A stretch of DNA of 64,000 nucleotides from JBBECJ01 sp963763325. GTDB lineage: Bacteria; Chloroflexota; Chloroflexia; Thermomicrobiales; CFX8. The stretch lies in contig CAVXOL010000011.1 in NCBI GenBank assembly GCA_963763325.1, forward strand, positions 124,001-188,000, written 5' to 3'. The stretch's first letter is position 1. Every line of letters starts with the position of its first letter. Below are positions 25,645-35,144 of the stretch, piece after piece. Made by a program: the position numbers and the translations under genes. Below the pieces are notes generated by a model, which saw only the letters and a program-made list of their open reading frames with translations, did not search any database and was not told where the DNA came from.

Positions 25645-26120
25645 TCACCAGATCATGCGAAAGCGCTTGCATACCAGCGGCATGTCCTGGCCAGGCTGCC
25701 AGCCATGGTCAGCACACTCCGCGACGTAATAGCTCCACAGCTGCTCGCGCCACCAGGCCAGCGTGCGCTCACCTTCACCATACTCCCAGGCCAGTTGCGC
25801 GTCGATGCCATCAAACGGCACGATGTCGATGTGCGTGAACGCGATCGTACAGACCGGCCGGCCGCGTCCGTCGAGGACGATCGACAGGTCGCCGACCGCT
25901 GGCAACGGCTCGCCTTCAGCATCGTAACCCCACAGGAGTCCCGATGTCGCCGTCTTCACTCCACTGCATACCAGTGCCGCGAGCGCATCTGCCATCTCGG
26001 GGTGTTCCCAAACGCATCAGCGGTCGCGCCGCCGATCCGTTCGGGTGGGTAGTTCGGCCAACTTCGCATATATGCTGCCCGGTACGCCGCGATGTCAAGA
26101 CGCTCGTCATTGAACAGCAT
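25645..26120 (-). CDS. ASCH-domain protein, one frameshift
   Basis: ASCH domains are PUA-like folds thought to bind RNA; some are amidohydrolases. The N-terminal part (AYRAAYMRSWPNYPPERIGGA) and the main part (ALVCSGVKTATSGLLWGYD, GDLSIVLDGRGRPVCTI, FTHIDIVPFD, WREQLWSYY and PLVCKRFRM) lie in different frames joined near 25990. The length is two bases over a multiple of three. The start at 26120 has GGGGAGG about 10 bases upstream. Sequence error is the likely cause of the shift. Confidence 0.75.
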
Positions 26121-26150
26121 GTACTCACAACCTCCCCGCAAGCCCTCTGT

Positions 26151-26188
26151 GCTGTCCACCATGTCTCCGTGGTGACGTGGTGGACAGC
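26151..26188. terminator. Hairpin downstream of the DUF3224 gene
   Basis: GCTGTCCACCA (26151-26161) and TGGTGGACAGC (26178-26188) form a perfect 11-bp stem with a 16-base loop, about 40 bases beyond the stop of the minus-strand DUF3224 gene and just upstream of the ASCH start. Confidence 0.55.
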
Positions 26189-26228
26189 AGCGTTGAATTC
26201 TCGGATCTCACGTCCGTGACGGTCTCGG

Positions 26229-26711
26229 TCAGCGGATCTTGCCGGTGTAGGTTCCGAACGGACCCTGACCAAACACCACCCCGTCCTGATGGAACGTGCC
26301 TGTAAGCCCTGCGAGTTCTCCGGTCCCGCTTCTGATGACGGCGGTCGCGTGGTAGTCGCCGGTCGTTGTCGATCCCAGAGTGAGCTTCCAGGTCAACGTT
26401 CCAGGAGCGCCGTCCACGGTTCCCGTAAAGGTCTCCGTGCCGTTCAGGTGCGCGCTTCCGTCAGCATGAATGCTCAAGTCACCACGCACAACCGAGGTTC
26501 CGCTGAACGTGCCGGTGTAGGTTACTGTTGCCGTCAGGTCGAAGATCGTCATGTTGCCGACCTCGCGGCTGCTGTTGAAGGTGACCGATGTCGTGGTGAA
26601 CTCGCCGCTTGCCTGCGTTGGTTGCCCTGCCGCGACGGTGGAGAGCCCGCTCAACGCGATCAGCACGACGAGCGACAGGAGCAGAATCCGAAATCGAACG
26701 ATGCTGAACAT
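26229..26711 (-). CDS. Secreted DUF3224-like beta-barrel protein
   Basis: 160 residues with a Sec signal peptide (ILLLSLVVLIALSGLSTVAAG). The mature part matches the DUF3224 pattern of alternating strands with Thr/Ser/Gly: FTTTSVTFNSSREVGN, FTGTVDGAPGTLTWKL, GDYHATAVIRSGTGELAGLTGTF and GTYTGKI. The function of the family is unknown; an avidin-like barrel has been suggested for similar proteins. It is the third gene of the run sigma factor, beta-propeller protein, DUF3224, and may be part of that regulon. Confidence 0.75.
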   Translation of the reverse strand: MFSIVRFRILLLSLVVLIALSGLSTVAAGQPTQASGEFTTTSVTFNSSREVGNMTIFDLTATVTYTGTFSGTSVVRGDLSIHADGSAHLNGTETFTGTVDGAPGTLTWKLTLGSTTTGDYHATAVIRSGTGELAGLTGTFHQDGVVFGQGPFGTYTGKIR

Positions 26712-26769
26712 TGCGCGTTCCTTTCGATGCAGCAGATGCGCTAGACGGGGTCACCCAGTTCGAGTGTCG

Positions 26770-28221
26770 TTATGGCATCTTGTCGATGCGTGTTACGACG
26801 TTGTCCTCGCCGTGCAGCACCCAGATCGATCCGTCTAGTTCAGCGCTGCCCCAACTGCCACCATGGTCGGTGTCGACAGCGCCACTGGACTGGTTAGTGG
26901 CTGGGTCGATCATCACTACGCCCGCTGAGATGATCGCGCTGACCCAGACGCCGCCTGATGCCGCGTAGATCGCGTGTGTGCTCTCCAAGCCCGTCTCGAT
27001 CTTCGCTACGATCGTGTTGGTCGCTGGATCGATGCGTGTGATGGTTTGCGCATCGTAATCGGACACCCAAACCGCGCCGGCTCCAGTCGCAACAAACAGA
27101 GGGCGACTGGCGTCCAAGGTGATTTCGTTGAGTATCTGATTGCTCGTCGGGTCAATGCGCATGACGGCGGAATCATACTCGGCCACGACCCAGACCGAGC
27201 CGAATCCGGCCGCGATGACGTTCGACCCCAGGACAGGGATGGTCGCCAGGAGTGCGCCGGTCTGGGGGTCGATGTGCAGGACATCGGTCTCGCCATCTGA
27301 GATCCACAGGCCACTGTCATCGACCATCAACCCGTGGAAGAACCGGCCGAATCCGCGCAACGGCACGGAGATGGTCTGGACCACCTGGTTCGTGGCTGGG
27401 TCAATTCGCACGACCGTACCCTCGGCGTCGTTGGTTGCCCAAATCTGGCCGTTGTGCGCGGCAATGTATTTCGGTGATCCGTACTCGCCCCCGATTGATC
27501 CAATCGTTACCGTTGCCACAACCTCGTTCGTGGCAGGATCGATGCGCGAGACCGTTCCATCGCCAGAGTTGGCGATCCAGAGGGTTCCATCAGTCGTGGC
27601 AATCGCTTGTGGATCGTTGCCGACGGGAATGGTTGCAACGACCTCCCCCGGCATAGGCAGCCTTGCGAAGGCCGTGGCAGTGGCGGCCGCAATGGCGTCA
27701 TCGCTCGCAGCGGTTGCGGTTAACACCTGCTGCGCCGTCTGTCGTGTAGCCTGACGCGCAGCGGTCGCGTCGATGGTCGGGCTGGCTTGCGTTGTTGCGG
27801 TTGCCTCAGGCCCTGCTACGCCAGGGACGCTGGATTGATCGTTCGGATCCGTGTCGCGTAACAGAAGTACGAGGAGCGTGCCGATGATGGCGATCGCGAT
27901 AGCAGCCGCGACGAACTTGAGTGCCTCGCGGGGCCAGCGGCGCTCGTGGAGTGGAGTTGGGACGTCAGCCGGTGTCCCGTTGATTGGTTGCATCGTTGCA
28001 TCACTTTCCTGGTCCGCCGGCGTTGGCGGGGTCACGCGTCGTCGTGTGTCGAGTGCTGGGCGCGTCCAGTCGTCCGTGACCGGCCCAGTTGAGCCGCGTC
28101 GCTCGGCGAGTGCACGGTGGACGGCAGCGCGCAGGTCGTGATCGTCGCGCACGTGGCGACGAGCGAGGTTGTGGATCTTGCGGCCAGCCAGGGAGCGCGG
28201 AACGAACGGGACGTTGTTCAT
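26770..28221 (-). CDS. Membrane-anchored beta-propeller protein coupled to an ECF sigma factor
   Basis: 483 residues. A cytoplasmic N-terminus (about 1-95, with RRHVRDDHDLRAAVHRAL) is followed by one membrane span (about 98-118), a Thr/Ala-rich linker and an extracytoplasmic YVTN/Vgb-like beta-propeller (about 190-483). Six copies of a repeat built on R-I-D-P-x-T/S-N or Q-T-G are visible (IDPATNEVV, IDPATNQVV, IDPQTGALL, IDPTSNQIL, IDPATNTIV, IDPATNQSS). Its ATG overlaps the sigma-factor stop by 4 bases. By position and topology it should be the anti-sigma factor/sensor, but the common HxxxCxxC zinc anti-sigma motif is absent. Confidence 0.75.
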   Translation of the reverse strand: MNNVPFVPRSLAGRKIHNLARRHVRDDHDLRAAVHRALAERRGSTGPVTDDWTRPALDTRRRVTPPTPADQESDATMQPINGTPADVPTPLHERRWPREALKFVAAAIAIAIIGTLLVLLLRDTDPNDQSSVPGVAGPEATATTQASPTIDATAARQATRQTAQQVLTATAASDDAIAAATATAFARLPMPGEVVATIPVGNDPQAIATTDGTLWIANSGDGTVSRIDPATNEVVATVTIGSIGGEYGSPKYIAAHNGQIWATNDAEGTVVRIDPATNQVVQTISVPLRGFGRFFHGLMVDDSGLWISDGETDVLHIDPQTGALLATIPVLGSNVIAAGFGSVWVVAEYDSAVMRIDPTSNQILNEITLDASRPLFVATGAGAVWVSDYDAQTITRIDPATNTIVAKIETGLESTHAIYAASGGVWVSAIISAGVVMIDPATNQSSGAVDTDHGGSWGSAELDGSIWVLHGEDNVVTRIDKMP

Positions 28222-28864
28222 CGCCGCGCCTCCTTCCCCGACTGGTACGTCTCGTCCGGCGACGCTGCCGGCAGGACGCTGATTGGCGAATCGATTCGAT
28301 CGGGTGGACGTCCGAGGACGATTCTCAGCCGCGTCCGGGCGGCGTTGACCCGCGACTTGACTGTGCCCAGCGGGATGCCGAGCTGTTGAGCCGTCTCTGC
28401 CTCGGGCAACTCAAGATAGAGGCGCAGGACCGCCGCCGCGCGTTGGGCAGGTGGTAACCGGTCCAGTGCCTGCCAGAGTTCATCGTTTGTCTCTGCAGCG
28501 AGGATGAGCGACTCTGGGTCCGGCTTCGATCTGTCGATATCATTGGCGTCGATACGGGTGCGGTCTCGATCGTTGGACGTTTCCAGGGATTCAAATCGTC
28601 TCTGTCCTCGGCGGCCCGAATGGCGCTGTTGACGACACTGCGAAGGAACCAGGGACCGAACGACCGAGTGGTATCGAGTTGTTCGATTCGCTCATAGGCG
28701 TGGATGAACGCCGACTGCACGATGTCCTCGGCCAGCGTGAGGTCACGTGTGACGACAAACGCGGCCCGTAGCGCACGCACCTGATAGATGAGCATCAGCG
28801 CATCCAACCCGCGGATCTCTCCGCGCTGGAGCTGAGCGATGGCGGTGCGCTCGTCGACGGCCAT
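28218..28864 (-). CDS. ECF-type RNA polymerase sigma factor, one frameshift
   Basis: Region 2 is clear in VTRDLTLAEDIVQSAFIHAYERIEQLD and RSFGPWFLRSVVNSAIR; region 4 is clear in LPEAETAQQLGIPLGTVKSRVNAARTRL. The two lie in different frames, joined near 28555 after LNPWKRPTIE; the length is two bases over a multiple of three. The last four bases overlap the membrane beta-propeller gene, the classical arrangement for an ECF sigma factor and its membrane-bound antagonist. Likely targets include its own operon. Confidence 0.85.
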
Positions 28865-29051
28865 GCCGCCTACCTCCGTCCATACGACATTGTGCGTGGA
28901 TCTGTTCGGCTTCCGTAGTCGCTACCTGGGCCAATGTATTGGTCGGGCGAACGGGTCTGTTGGTCCGCAGGAGAGGGGTGATCCATCGCCTGAACGGAGG
29001 ATGGCTGACGCGTAGGACTCGGCGTGGACCCAGCATACGCTAGCCGTCGGA

Positions 29052-29583
29052 CTAACCGAGTTCCTGCATGACGACCTGGCAAAGCAGCGTCTCATCCTCG
29101 GTCCGTGGTCCGCTGATCGTGAGGATCTCGCTGCCAAGGAAGACGTCGTCGGCGTCGGTGGTCAGGTCTCCGAGAAAGATCGTGTCCTGATACACGAGCC
29201 GCCCGGCTTCGAGAAACACGGTCTGGTTCCCGACGCGGATCTTGTCTCGCTGCCCGACGTTGGCGTAGGTAAACGTCCAGGTGCCATCGCCATGGTCGAC
29301 GGATCTGTAGTTCCTTGATCATGTTGCGAATCTGAATCACGATCGCGTCGCCGGTCGCGTTCGACCAGGTCACGGTAAGATGGATCTGTACCTTGCCACT
29401 GGACGACTGAACGGTACCGGCGACATGCGTGGTCAGTGGCAGCCCGCACACTTCCTCAGGAAACGTATCATCGATTTGATCGCTGCTGGGCTTGTCAGCA
29501 AGGGCCGGCGCGACGAGCGCGATTGCCGCGATGAAACCGACGATGCAGGCAGCGATGACGCGAATCGGGGCGGTGCGATGCAT
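29052..29583 (-). CDS. Secreted hypothetical protein, one frameshift
   Basis: From ATG 29583 (GGAG 8 bases upstream) the protein has a signal peptide (VIAACIVGFIAAIALVAPALA) and an N-terminal part with VCGLPLTTHVAG and VTWSNATGDAIVIQI. After a shift near 29305, where the length gains one base, the reading continues as VDHGDGTWTFTYANVGQRDKI, TVFLEAGRLVYQDTIF, DDVFLGSEILTISGP and ends QVVMQELG at 29052. I know of no named family; the pattern fits a small secreted beta-sandwich protein. It lies upstream of the sigma-factor gene on the same strand. Confidence 0.6.
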
Positions 29584-30279
29584 GTTGTTACTCCGATCCA
29601 GGTTCCTGTCGATCCAGGTCAACGGGACATCGGTGTCTCTGATGTGGATGGATGCTCTTGCCCCTCCCGTCTTCAGTCCACGCGCGTGTCATCCCATCCG
29701 GTGTCTGAGATGGTGTGACCGTCGATGAGTTCGTCTACTAAACCTATACATGGAGCGGGTGAAAGGTTCGGTTTGAGGAGATCGTGTCATGAATGGCGCG
29801 CTCGTCCCGGCCGCGCTCGACGCGACGCATGGTGAGCCATCTGGCCAGTCAGGTAGTGGTTGGCAGGTCATGGAGGACGATCACTGTCCGCAGCCCCTCT
29901 CGGACAGTGACGAAGCCTTGCGCGTCGAACAGGCGTCGCGCCGCGAGGAGGGTGTTATGCACTCGCAGCGATTCTGGATACGCTTGTGGGATGGAATCTA
30001 TACCAACTCGGAAGATGAACGTTTCGATCTCCCAACTCGTCGAGGACTTCTCCGCTGATGTCGCGACGACTCAGGGAGTGATTGCGTTCGATTCGCTGGT
30101 GATGGCGGTGCCCTCCGCGAGCACGAACGTCAGTTCCGCCCTTGCTCCGCCACCTCGCGTCTGCGCGCCGTAGCTGAACGGGCGACACACCGATCCGCGC
30201 GTGAGACTGCGCGAGCCGAGGGAGTCAGGCTGCGACCGAGGCGCGATCTGGGCAACGGTGCTCCGGCGGGAACCACACG
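29584..30279. other. Gene-poor region with scattered coding-like pieces
   Basis: About 700 bases. On the minus strand three fragments look protein-like but lie in different frames: FSYGAQTRGGGARAELTFVLAEG (about 30100-30180), SLSRRDISGEVLDELGDRN (about 30010-30070) and ARRLFDAQGFVTVREGLRTVI (about 29880-29960). They could be a decayed gene. I could not assign a family, so no gene is called. Confidence 0.3.
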
Positions 30280-32007
30280 TCATGCGGCTGGGCGGCGCGT
30301 GAGACTGAGGTATGCCAGCACCGCGTCGTTTAAGCTCTCGTGGATGTTGTCGGCGCCGATCTCATCGACGACGCCATCACGCATCAGGACCTCCATGACC
30401 CGCGGCTTGACGCGCGCCAGCTGCAAGGTCATCTCATTCACGCGTGCGAAGTGAAGCATCTCCCGTAGCTGTGCCGATCCCTGTGAGTCGATCTGAATGA
30501 CGCTTCGGAAGTCGAGAACGATCGTCGTTGGGGGAGGTTGACATTCCCGCGTCAGTTCGCGAAGGCGATCGCCAACGGCCTCGGCCGTCGCAAAGAATAG
30601 CCCGCCGTCGAGGCCCAGCACGAGCAGCCCGGGAATCTGCTCGTCCTCGGGGTAGAGCTCGATCTCCCGGAAGACATGCGTTCCACGTTCGCGGCCAAGG
30701 ACCGGCATCGCCGGCGTGGTGACCGTCTGGACCAGCCAGCCGACCGACAGGATGACGCCGATCACGATCCCCGCCAGCACGCCCGCCAACAGAACGCCAA
30801 CGATCGCGGCGATCGAGATCCAGAAGTCCACACGTTTGACATGGAACATCCGCCGAAATTCGGGTATGTCGATCATCCCCATCAGAACCGCATCGATGAT
30901 CACCGCCGCGAGAACTGGCGTGGGCAGGTCGGAGAACAGCGGCGCGAAGACCAGCATCGTCAGAACGACCATGCCGCCGGTGATCAGCGACGCGAGTTGG
31001 CTCTTCGCGCCCGCATTGTCGTTCAGCGAACTGGCCGAAAGGCTTGTCGAGACAGGAATCCCCTGGAACAGCCCGGACCCGATGTTGGCCGCGCCCTGTG
31101 CGAGCGATTCCTGGTTGATGTCGACGCGGTAGCGATGCTTGGTAGCGAATGCGCGAGCGTCTCCCGCACTTTGCGAAAAGCCGATCATGACGATCGCCAA
31201 CGCGGCAATGCCGGCATAGGCGGCGTTATCGACGATCAGGCCCATATCTGGGATCACGACGGAAGGAAGACCGCGAGGAACGTCGCCGACGAGTGAGACG
31301 CCGCGCGTGTCGAGGTCGAAGAGCACGGAGACCAGGAGCCCGCCTACAACGACGAACAATGTCCCTGGAAGCTTGGGGACAACCGCTCTCAACCCAAACA
31401 GGGCAACCAGCGCGAGTCCCCCAACGAGCAGGGTTGTGCGATGCACGTCGCCGAGGCCGGACAGCCACGACCAGAACTCCTGCCAGGCATTGTCGCCGCT
31501 GGCCTCGGTGCCGGTGAGCTTCCTGAGTTCTCCGACGGTCACATCGAGCGCCGCTCCGCACAGAAATCCAACGATAACCGGACGAGAGATAAACTGTGCG
31601 ATCCATCCCATCTTGAAGATCGTCATCACCAGAAAGATCAGGCCGCTGAGGAGGGCGATGCCGGAGATGAACGCGACGGTATCCTCGTCTCCCGCGATGC
31701 CGGACAGCGCCAGTGCGCTCGCCGCGACCGCAGCCAGACTCGAGCTTGGGTTCGTGGAGATCTGACGTGACGTGCCAAACAGCGCGTACAGGATCGTCCC
31801 GGCTGCCGCGGCGTACAACCCGTGCTCGATGGGCACGTTCGCGATGCCCGCATATCCCAGGCTCTTGGGAACCACGAGTGCCGCGACCGTCAGCCCCGCG
31901 ATGAGGTCGGCGCGCAGCCAGGCACGATCGTACCTCGGCGCCCAGTCGAGGATTGGCAGCAATCGGGCTGCCGTTCGTCGCCAGCCGGATAGTTCGGGCT
32001 CAGTCAT
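30280..32007 (-). CDS. SulP family anion transporter with STAS domain
   Basis: 575 residues. A SulP transporter core of about 11-12 membrane spans starts at DLIAGLTVAALVVPKSLGYAGIANVP (the SulP signature region), followed by GLYAAAAGTILYALFGTSRQ and TNPSSSLAAVAASAL. A C-terminal STAS domain lies at about 455-565 (GLLVLGLDGGLFFATAEAV, IVLDFRSVIQIDSQGSAQL). Such proteins carry sulfate, bicarbonate or other anions. The gamma-carbonic-anhydrase gene 400 bases upstream on the same strand makes bicarbonate a reasonable guess, but sulfate cannot be excluded. Confidence 0.9.
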   Translation of the reverse strand: MTEPELSGWRRTAARLLPILDWAPRYDRAWLRADLIAGLTVAALVVPKSLGYAGIANVPIEHGLYAAAAGTILYALFGTSRQISTNPSSSLAAVAASALALSGIAGDEDTVAFISGIALLSGLIFLVMTIFKMGWIAQFISRPVIVGFLCGAALDVTVGELRKLTGTEASGDNAWQEFWSWLSGLGDVHRTTLLVGGLALVALFGLRAVVPKLPGTLFVVVGGLLVSVLFDLDTRGVSLVGDVPRGLPSVVIPDMGLIVDNAAYAGIAALAIVMIGFSQSAGDARAFATKHRYRVDINQESLAQGAANIGSGLFQGIPVSTSLSASSLNDNAGAKSQLASLITGGMVVLTMLVFAPLFSDLPTPVLAAVIIDAVLMGMIDIPEFRRMFHVKRVDFWISIAAIVGVLLAGVLAGIVIGVILSVGWLVQTVTTPAMPVLGRERGTHVFREIELYPEDEQIPGLLVLGLDGGLFFATAEAVGDRLRELTRECQPPPTTIVLDFRSVIQIDSQGSAQLREMLHFARVNEMTLQLARVKPRVMEVLMRDGVVDEIGADNIHESLNDAVLAYLSLTRRPAA

Positions 32008-32423
32008 CGCGATGCCCTTCCGACCGAAATGTCCGTCCTGACGCTCGACCCTTCGACGCGCACGTGTGAATCGGCCGCGAGTCCGGGCCGATCTCGATTC
32101 GTGCCACCAGGAACCTGAGGGTCGTGCGGCGGCACGCCGAGGATGAATTCCGGAATTCTCCGCAATGTGGCTATCGTACGGTGAGGCAGGCTGGCGGTGA
32201 ATCAGCCATCAGGTTGTATGTGCGGGATGTACGCGGCCCCTTGTGTTGAATTCCCACAGCCGACGTTGCGGTGGTTAACATGCTGGATGAAGTTCTCAGA
32301 TCGGGAACGGGGCGAGTCGCTCAACTTCTGTCGTTCTGAGCCGCAGCGAAGGACTCTCCTAAGGAGAGGGTAAGAACGACAGGGAAGCCGTCGCCCGCAT
32401 CGACGTGCCGTCGTTGTGGCGGG
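32008..32423. other. Gene-free region with a repeat-family-A copy
   Basis: About 415 bases between the carbonic-anhydrase-like gene and the SulP gene. Apart from the hairpin repeat at 32328-32382 I see no gene. The stretch before the SulP start (32008-32060) is where its promoter should lie, but no clear -35/-10 pair is visible. Confidence 0.4.
32328..32382. repeat. Short hairpin copy of repeat family A
   Basis: CTGTCGTTCT (32328-32337) pairs with AGAACGACAG (32373-32382); an inner stem CTCTCCT/AGGAGAG closes the loop. It contains CTGAGCCGCAGCGAAGGA, the same core as the two long repeats near 20.6 and 21.8 kb. It may serve as terminator of the gene at 32424-32942. Confidence 0.75.
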
Positions 32424-32942
32424 CTACTCGGCGGAGTATTCCTGTCCGAGCTCGCTGTAGTGCCGCGCCGCCTCGATCGTCCGCGCCCGATCCTCGTCAG
32501 TGACCGCGCGACGTGGCTTGGCGGGGACGCCCATCACGATCGTGTTGGGCTCGACGATCGCACCTTCCGGAACCAGCGCCCCAGCCCCGACGATTGCCCC
32601 CGCGCCAATCGTCGCGTGCGAGAGAACGATCGCCCCCATACTGATCTGCGCGCCATCGCCGACCGTGCAGCCGTGGACAATCGCGCGGTGCCCGATCGTG
32701 ACATCGTTGCCAATCGTCGTCGGCGCGTCCTCGTCAGAGTGGATGATCGTCCCGTCCTGGACGTTGCTGCGCTCGCCAATCGTGATCTTCGAGCTATCCC
32801 CACGAATCACGACCCCAAACCAGACGCTCGACCCGCTCCCGATCTCGACGTTGCCGGTAATGACCGCGTTGTCGGCGATGAACGCATCGTCGGCGACCGT
32901 CGGGGTCGTGCCTTTGTAGGGGCGAAGTGGGCTGGTTGCCAT
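32424..32942 (-). CDS. Gamma-class carbonic anhydrase/YrdA family hexapeptide protein
   Basis: A 172-residue left-handed beta-helix protein. Hexapeptide repeats run from residue 17 to 145 (VIRGDSSKITIGERSNVQDG, HATIGAGAIVGAGALVP). The three zinc-ligand histidines of gamma carbonic anhydrases are visible in IIHSDED, TIGHRAIV and VHGCTVG. Active enzyme is likely but not certain, because many YrdA-like members have no measured activity. It lies upstream of the SulP gene on the same strand. Confidence 0.88.
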   Translation of the reverse strand: MATSPLRPYKGTTPTVADDAFIADNAVITGNVEIGSGSSVWFGVVIRGDSSKITIGERSNVQDGTIIHSDEDAPTTIGNDVTIGHRAIVHGCTVGDGAQISMGAIVLSHATIGAGAIVGAGALVPEGAIVEPNTIVMGVPAKPRRAVTDEDRARTIEAARHYSELGQEYSAE

Positions 32943-33312
32943 CGTTCCTCCATGGGTTCAGTGTCATCTCGTAGGTGCTGGTGCAGTCTCAAGAGACATC
33001 GTTGGATAGAGACAGACGATCTCAGGGCCAGCCTCTCACCGAGGTCGTGCAGCGCGTTCGGTGAGTTGTGGCCGGTCTGCGTCCTCACGTAGCACCCACC
33101 ATGACGCATCACACGGCCCGGAGCACCGCGCTACGAGCCTGTCTGTGCCACTCAGGATACCTGCGACCTGCATCTGCGACCAGTTGGGTGATCCGGACTT
33201 CGCCAACAGCGTCTTTAATGTATGTGCGATCACATGCCCTGTGGCCGGTCGACTGGTGATGCCAGCGGTTCGTGATCAGCTGCCCATCCCGTTGACGGGA
33301 TCAGGAGGCGAC
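32943..33312. other. Gene-free region between divergent genes
   Basis: About 370 bases separating the carbonic-anhydrase-like gene (minus) and a small membrane protein gene (plus). The region should contain both promoters. No repeat, RNA gene or additional coding region is recognised. Confidence 0.35.
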
Positions 33313-33696
33313 ATGATTACTATCTTACGGTTGCTGCAGCAACTCGCCCGTGTGCGATCGAAGTCGTTGGGTGATGCGGAATTGGGAGTCGTCTGGCTGC
33401 TGACTGCCTTGACCTTCGTCGCCGTCGGCATCCAACTGATCGGCTTGACGATCAAGGTGAACTTCAAACGGCTGCTCAATTCGAAAGATGACCTCCGAGC
33501 AGTGCGGCAAGAGCATCGCCATCGACGCGAGGCGCAACGGACGCCGCCGCCGACCCCAACAATGACATCCCCGGTGTCGACCGTCTTTCAGTCGAGTTGG
33601 TTTCAGAAGATCTTCTTGCGGCCTGGTATGCGGCTCATGACTGTCGTGCGGGCGCGTCAACGACGTCGACAGGAAGCTGCGCTCGTTACACGCTAG
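33313..33696 (+). CDS. Small membrane protein of unknown function
   Basis: 127 residues from ATG 33313, chosen because a perfect AGGAGG lies 5 bases upstream; the frame stays open further 5' without a ribosome site. There is one membrane span (about 24-48, GVVWLLTALTFVAVGIQLIGLTI) and a basic C-terminal half (QEHRHRREAQR, RARQRRRQEA) likely to be cytoplasmic. No family is recognised. It ends at a strong hairpin shared with the convergent thiolase gene. Confidence 0.6.
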   Translation: MITILRLLQQLARVRSKSLGDAELGVVWLLTALTFVAVGIQLIGLTIKVNFKRLLNSKDDLRAVRQEHRHRREAQRTPPPTPTMTSPVSTVFQSSWFQKIFLRPGMRLMTVVRARQRRRQEAALVTR

Positions 33697-33704
33697 GAGT
33701 CAGA

Positions 33705-33738
33705 GGTGTTGCGTCCGCGAACTCGCGGACGCAACACC
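33705..33738. terminator. Bidirectional terminator hairpin
   Basis: GGTGTTGCGTCCGCGA (33705-33720) and TCGCGGACGCAACACC (33723-33738) form a perfect 16-bp stem separated by two bases, between the ends of two convergent genes. Confidence 0.8.
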
Positions 33739-33765
33739 CCTGAGACCTGCCATCTATTACCTTCG

Positions 33766-34957
33766 CTACGCCGCATCCACCTTAATAATGATCGCGTCCC
33801 CCTGCGCGAGGCCGGAGCAGATCGCGGCCAGGCCGTAGCCTCCCCCGCGACGGCGCAACTCGTGGGCGAGCGTCAGGACGAGCCGTGCGCCGGACGCGCC
33901 GATCGGGTGGCCGAGGGCGATCGCGCCGCCGTTCGGGTTGACCCGCTCGTTCGGGTCGATCCCAAGCCGGGCCGAGGCGATCAGCGCGACGCTGGCGAAC
34001 GCCTCGTTGATCTCGACGACGTCCATCTCCTCGATCGTCATGCCCGCCTTCTTGAGCGCATCACGCGCCGCCATCTCCGGCACGTAGGCCAGGTAGGGAA
34101 CATCCCAGGCGCTCGTGCCGTGGGCGATGATCGTCGCCAGCGGCTTGAGTCCCCTTCTCCCTGGCGTACTCCTCGCTGGTGACGACCAGCGCCGCCGCGC
34201 CGTCGTTGACGCCCGGCGCGTTGCCGGCCGTCACGCTGCCCTCCGGGTCGAACGCCGGCCGCAGCTTGGCGAGTGCTTCGAGCGAAGTGTCGGCCCTCGG
34301 CGACTCGTCGCGGTCAACGATCGTCACGTTGCCACGCCGGTCCTTCAGCTCGACCGGCACGATCTCTTCCTGCATCGTCCCCGACTCGTAGGCGGCGATC
34401 ACGTTCTTGTGGCTGCGGAAGGCGTAGGCGTCCTGCGCCTCGCGGCTGCACTCACACTCGGCCGCGACTGTCGAGCCATGCGTGCCCATGTGGCAGCTCA
34501 TGACGGCGTCGGTCAACCCGTCGTGGACCATCAGGTCGATCAGCACGCCGTTGCCGAGCCGGTAGCCGCCACGCGCCTTGTCGAGCGCGTACGGAGCGTT
34601 CGTCATGCTCTCCATCCCGCCGGCCAGGACAGTGTTGTACTCGCCCGAGCGGATGAAGACATCGGCCATCGTGACCGCCCGCATCCCGCTGCCGCAGACC
34701 TTGTTGATCGTGTCGGCCGTGACTTCCTTGTCCAGCCCCATCTTGAAGCCGACCTGCCGGGCCGGGTTCTGCCCCGCGCCGCCCTGCAGCACCTGGCCCA
34801 TGATGATGTGGTCCAGCTCAGCCGGCTCGATTCCAGCCCGCTTGACCGCCTCGTTCCCCGCAATCGCGCCAAGCTCGATCGCCTTCTTATCGGCCAGCCC
34901 GCCGCTCATCCGCCCAAACGGAGTCCTCGCGCCGCCGAGAATGACTGTCTTACCCAT
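33766..34957 (-). CDS. Acetyl-CoA C-acetyltransferase (thiolase), one frameshift
   Basis: Thiolase condenses two acetyl-CoA or cleaves 3-ketoacyl-CoA. The acylated cysteine is in INKVCGSGMRA, the N-terminus is TVILGGARTPFGRMSG, and the C-terminal catalytic motifs are INEAFA, NGGAIALGHPIGASGARL and AAICSGLAQGD. One base over a multiple of three; the extra A in GGGACTCAAG near 34150 breaks KGLKPLATI. It stands downstream of an acyl-CoA dehydrogenase gene on the same strand, separated by an imperfect hairpin array. With the hydratase and ETF genes, much of a beta-oxidation set lies in this window. Confidence 0.92.
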
Positions 34958-35039
34958 CAGTGAGTGTCCTTCCAGCCCGTAGACCGGGCGTCAGATCGGT
35001 AGCGTGACAACGGCCAGCGCAAGCGGCTGGCCGGTGTTC

Positions 35040-35135
35040 GGGAATCTTGTTCGGAATCGGGAATCGGAATCGGGCTCGAATAGATCATGTCTGCGAGACA
35101 ACCTCGATTCCCGAACAACGATTCCCGATTCACCG
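35040..35135. repeat. Facing GGGAATC arrays between acyl-CoA dehydrogenase and thiolase genes
   Basis: A run of GGAATCGGGAATCGGAATCGGG units faces its complement (CGATTCCCGAACAACGATTCCCGATTC) about 35 bases later. The foldback is imperfect but long, and resembles the GGGATAC arrays at 22.7 kb. Confidence 0.6.
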
Positions 35136-35144
35136 TCCGGCGAC

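Noticed and set aside
32460..33092. Plus-strand frame opposite the gamma-carbonic-anhydrase gene
   Set aside because: Arg/Asp-rich shadow of the hexapeptide repeats.
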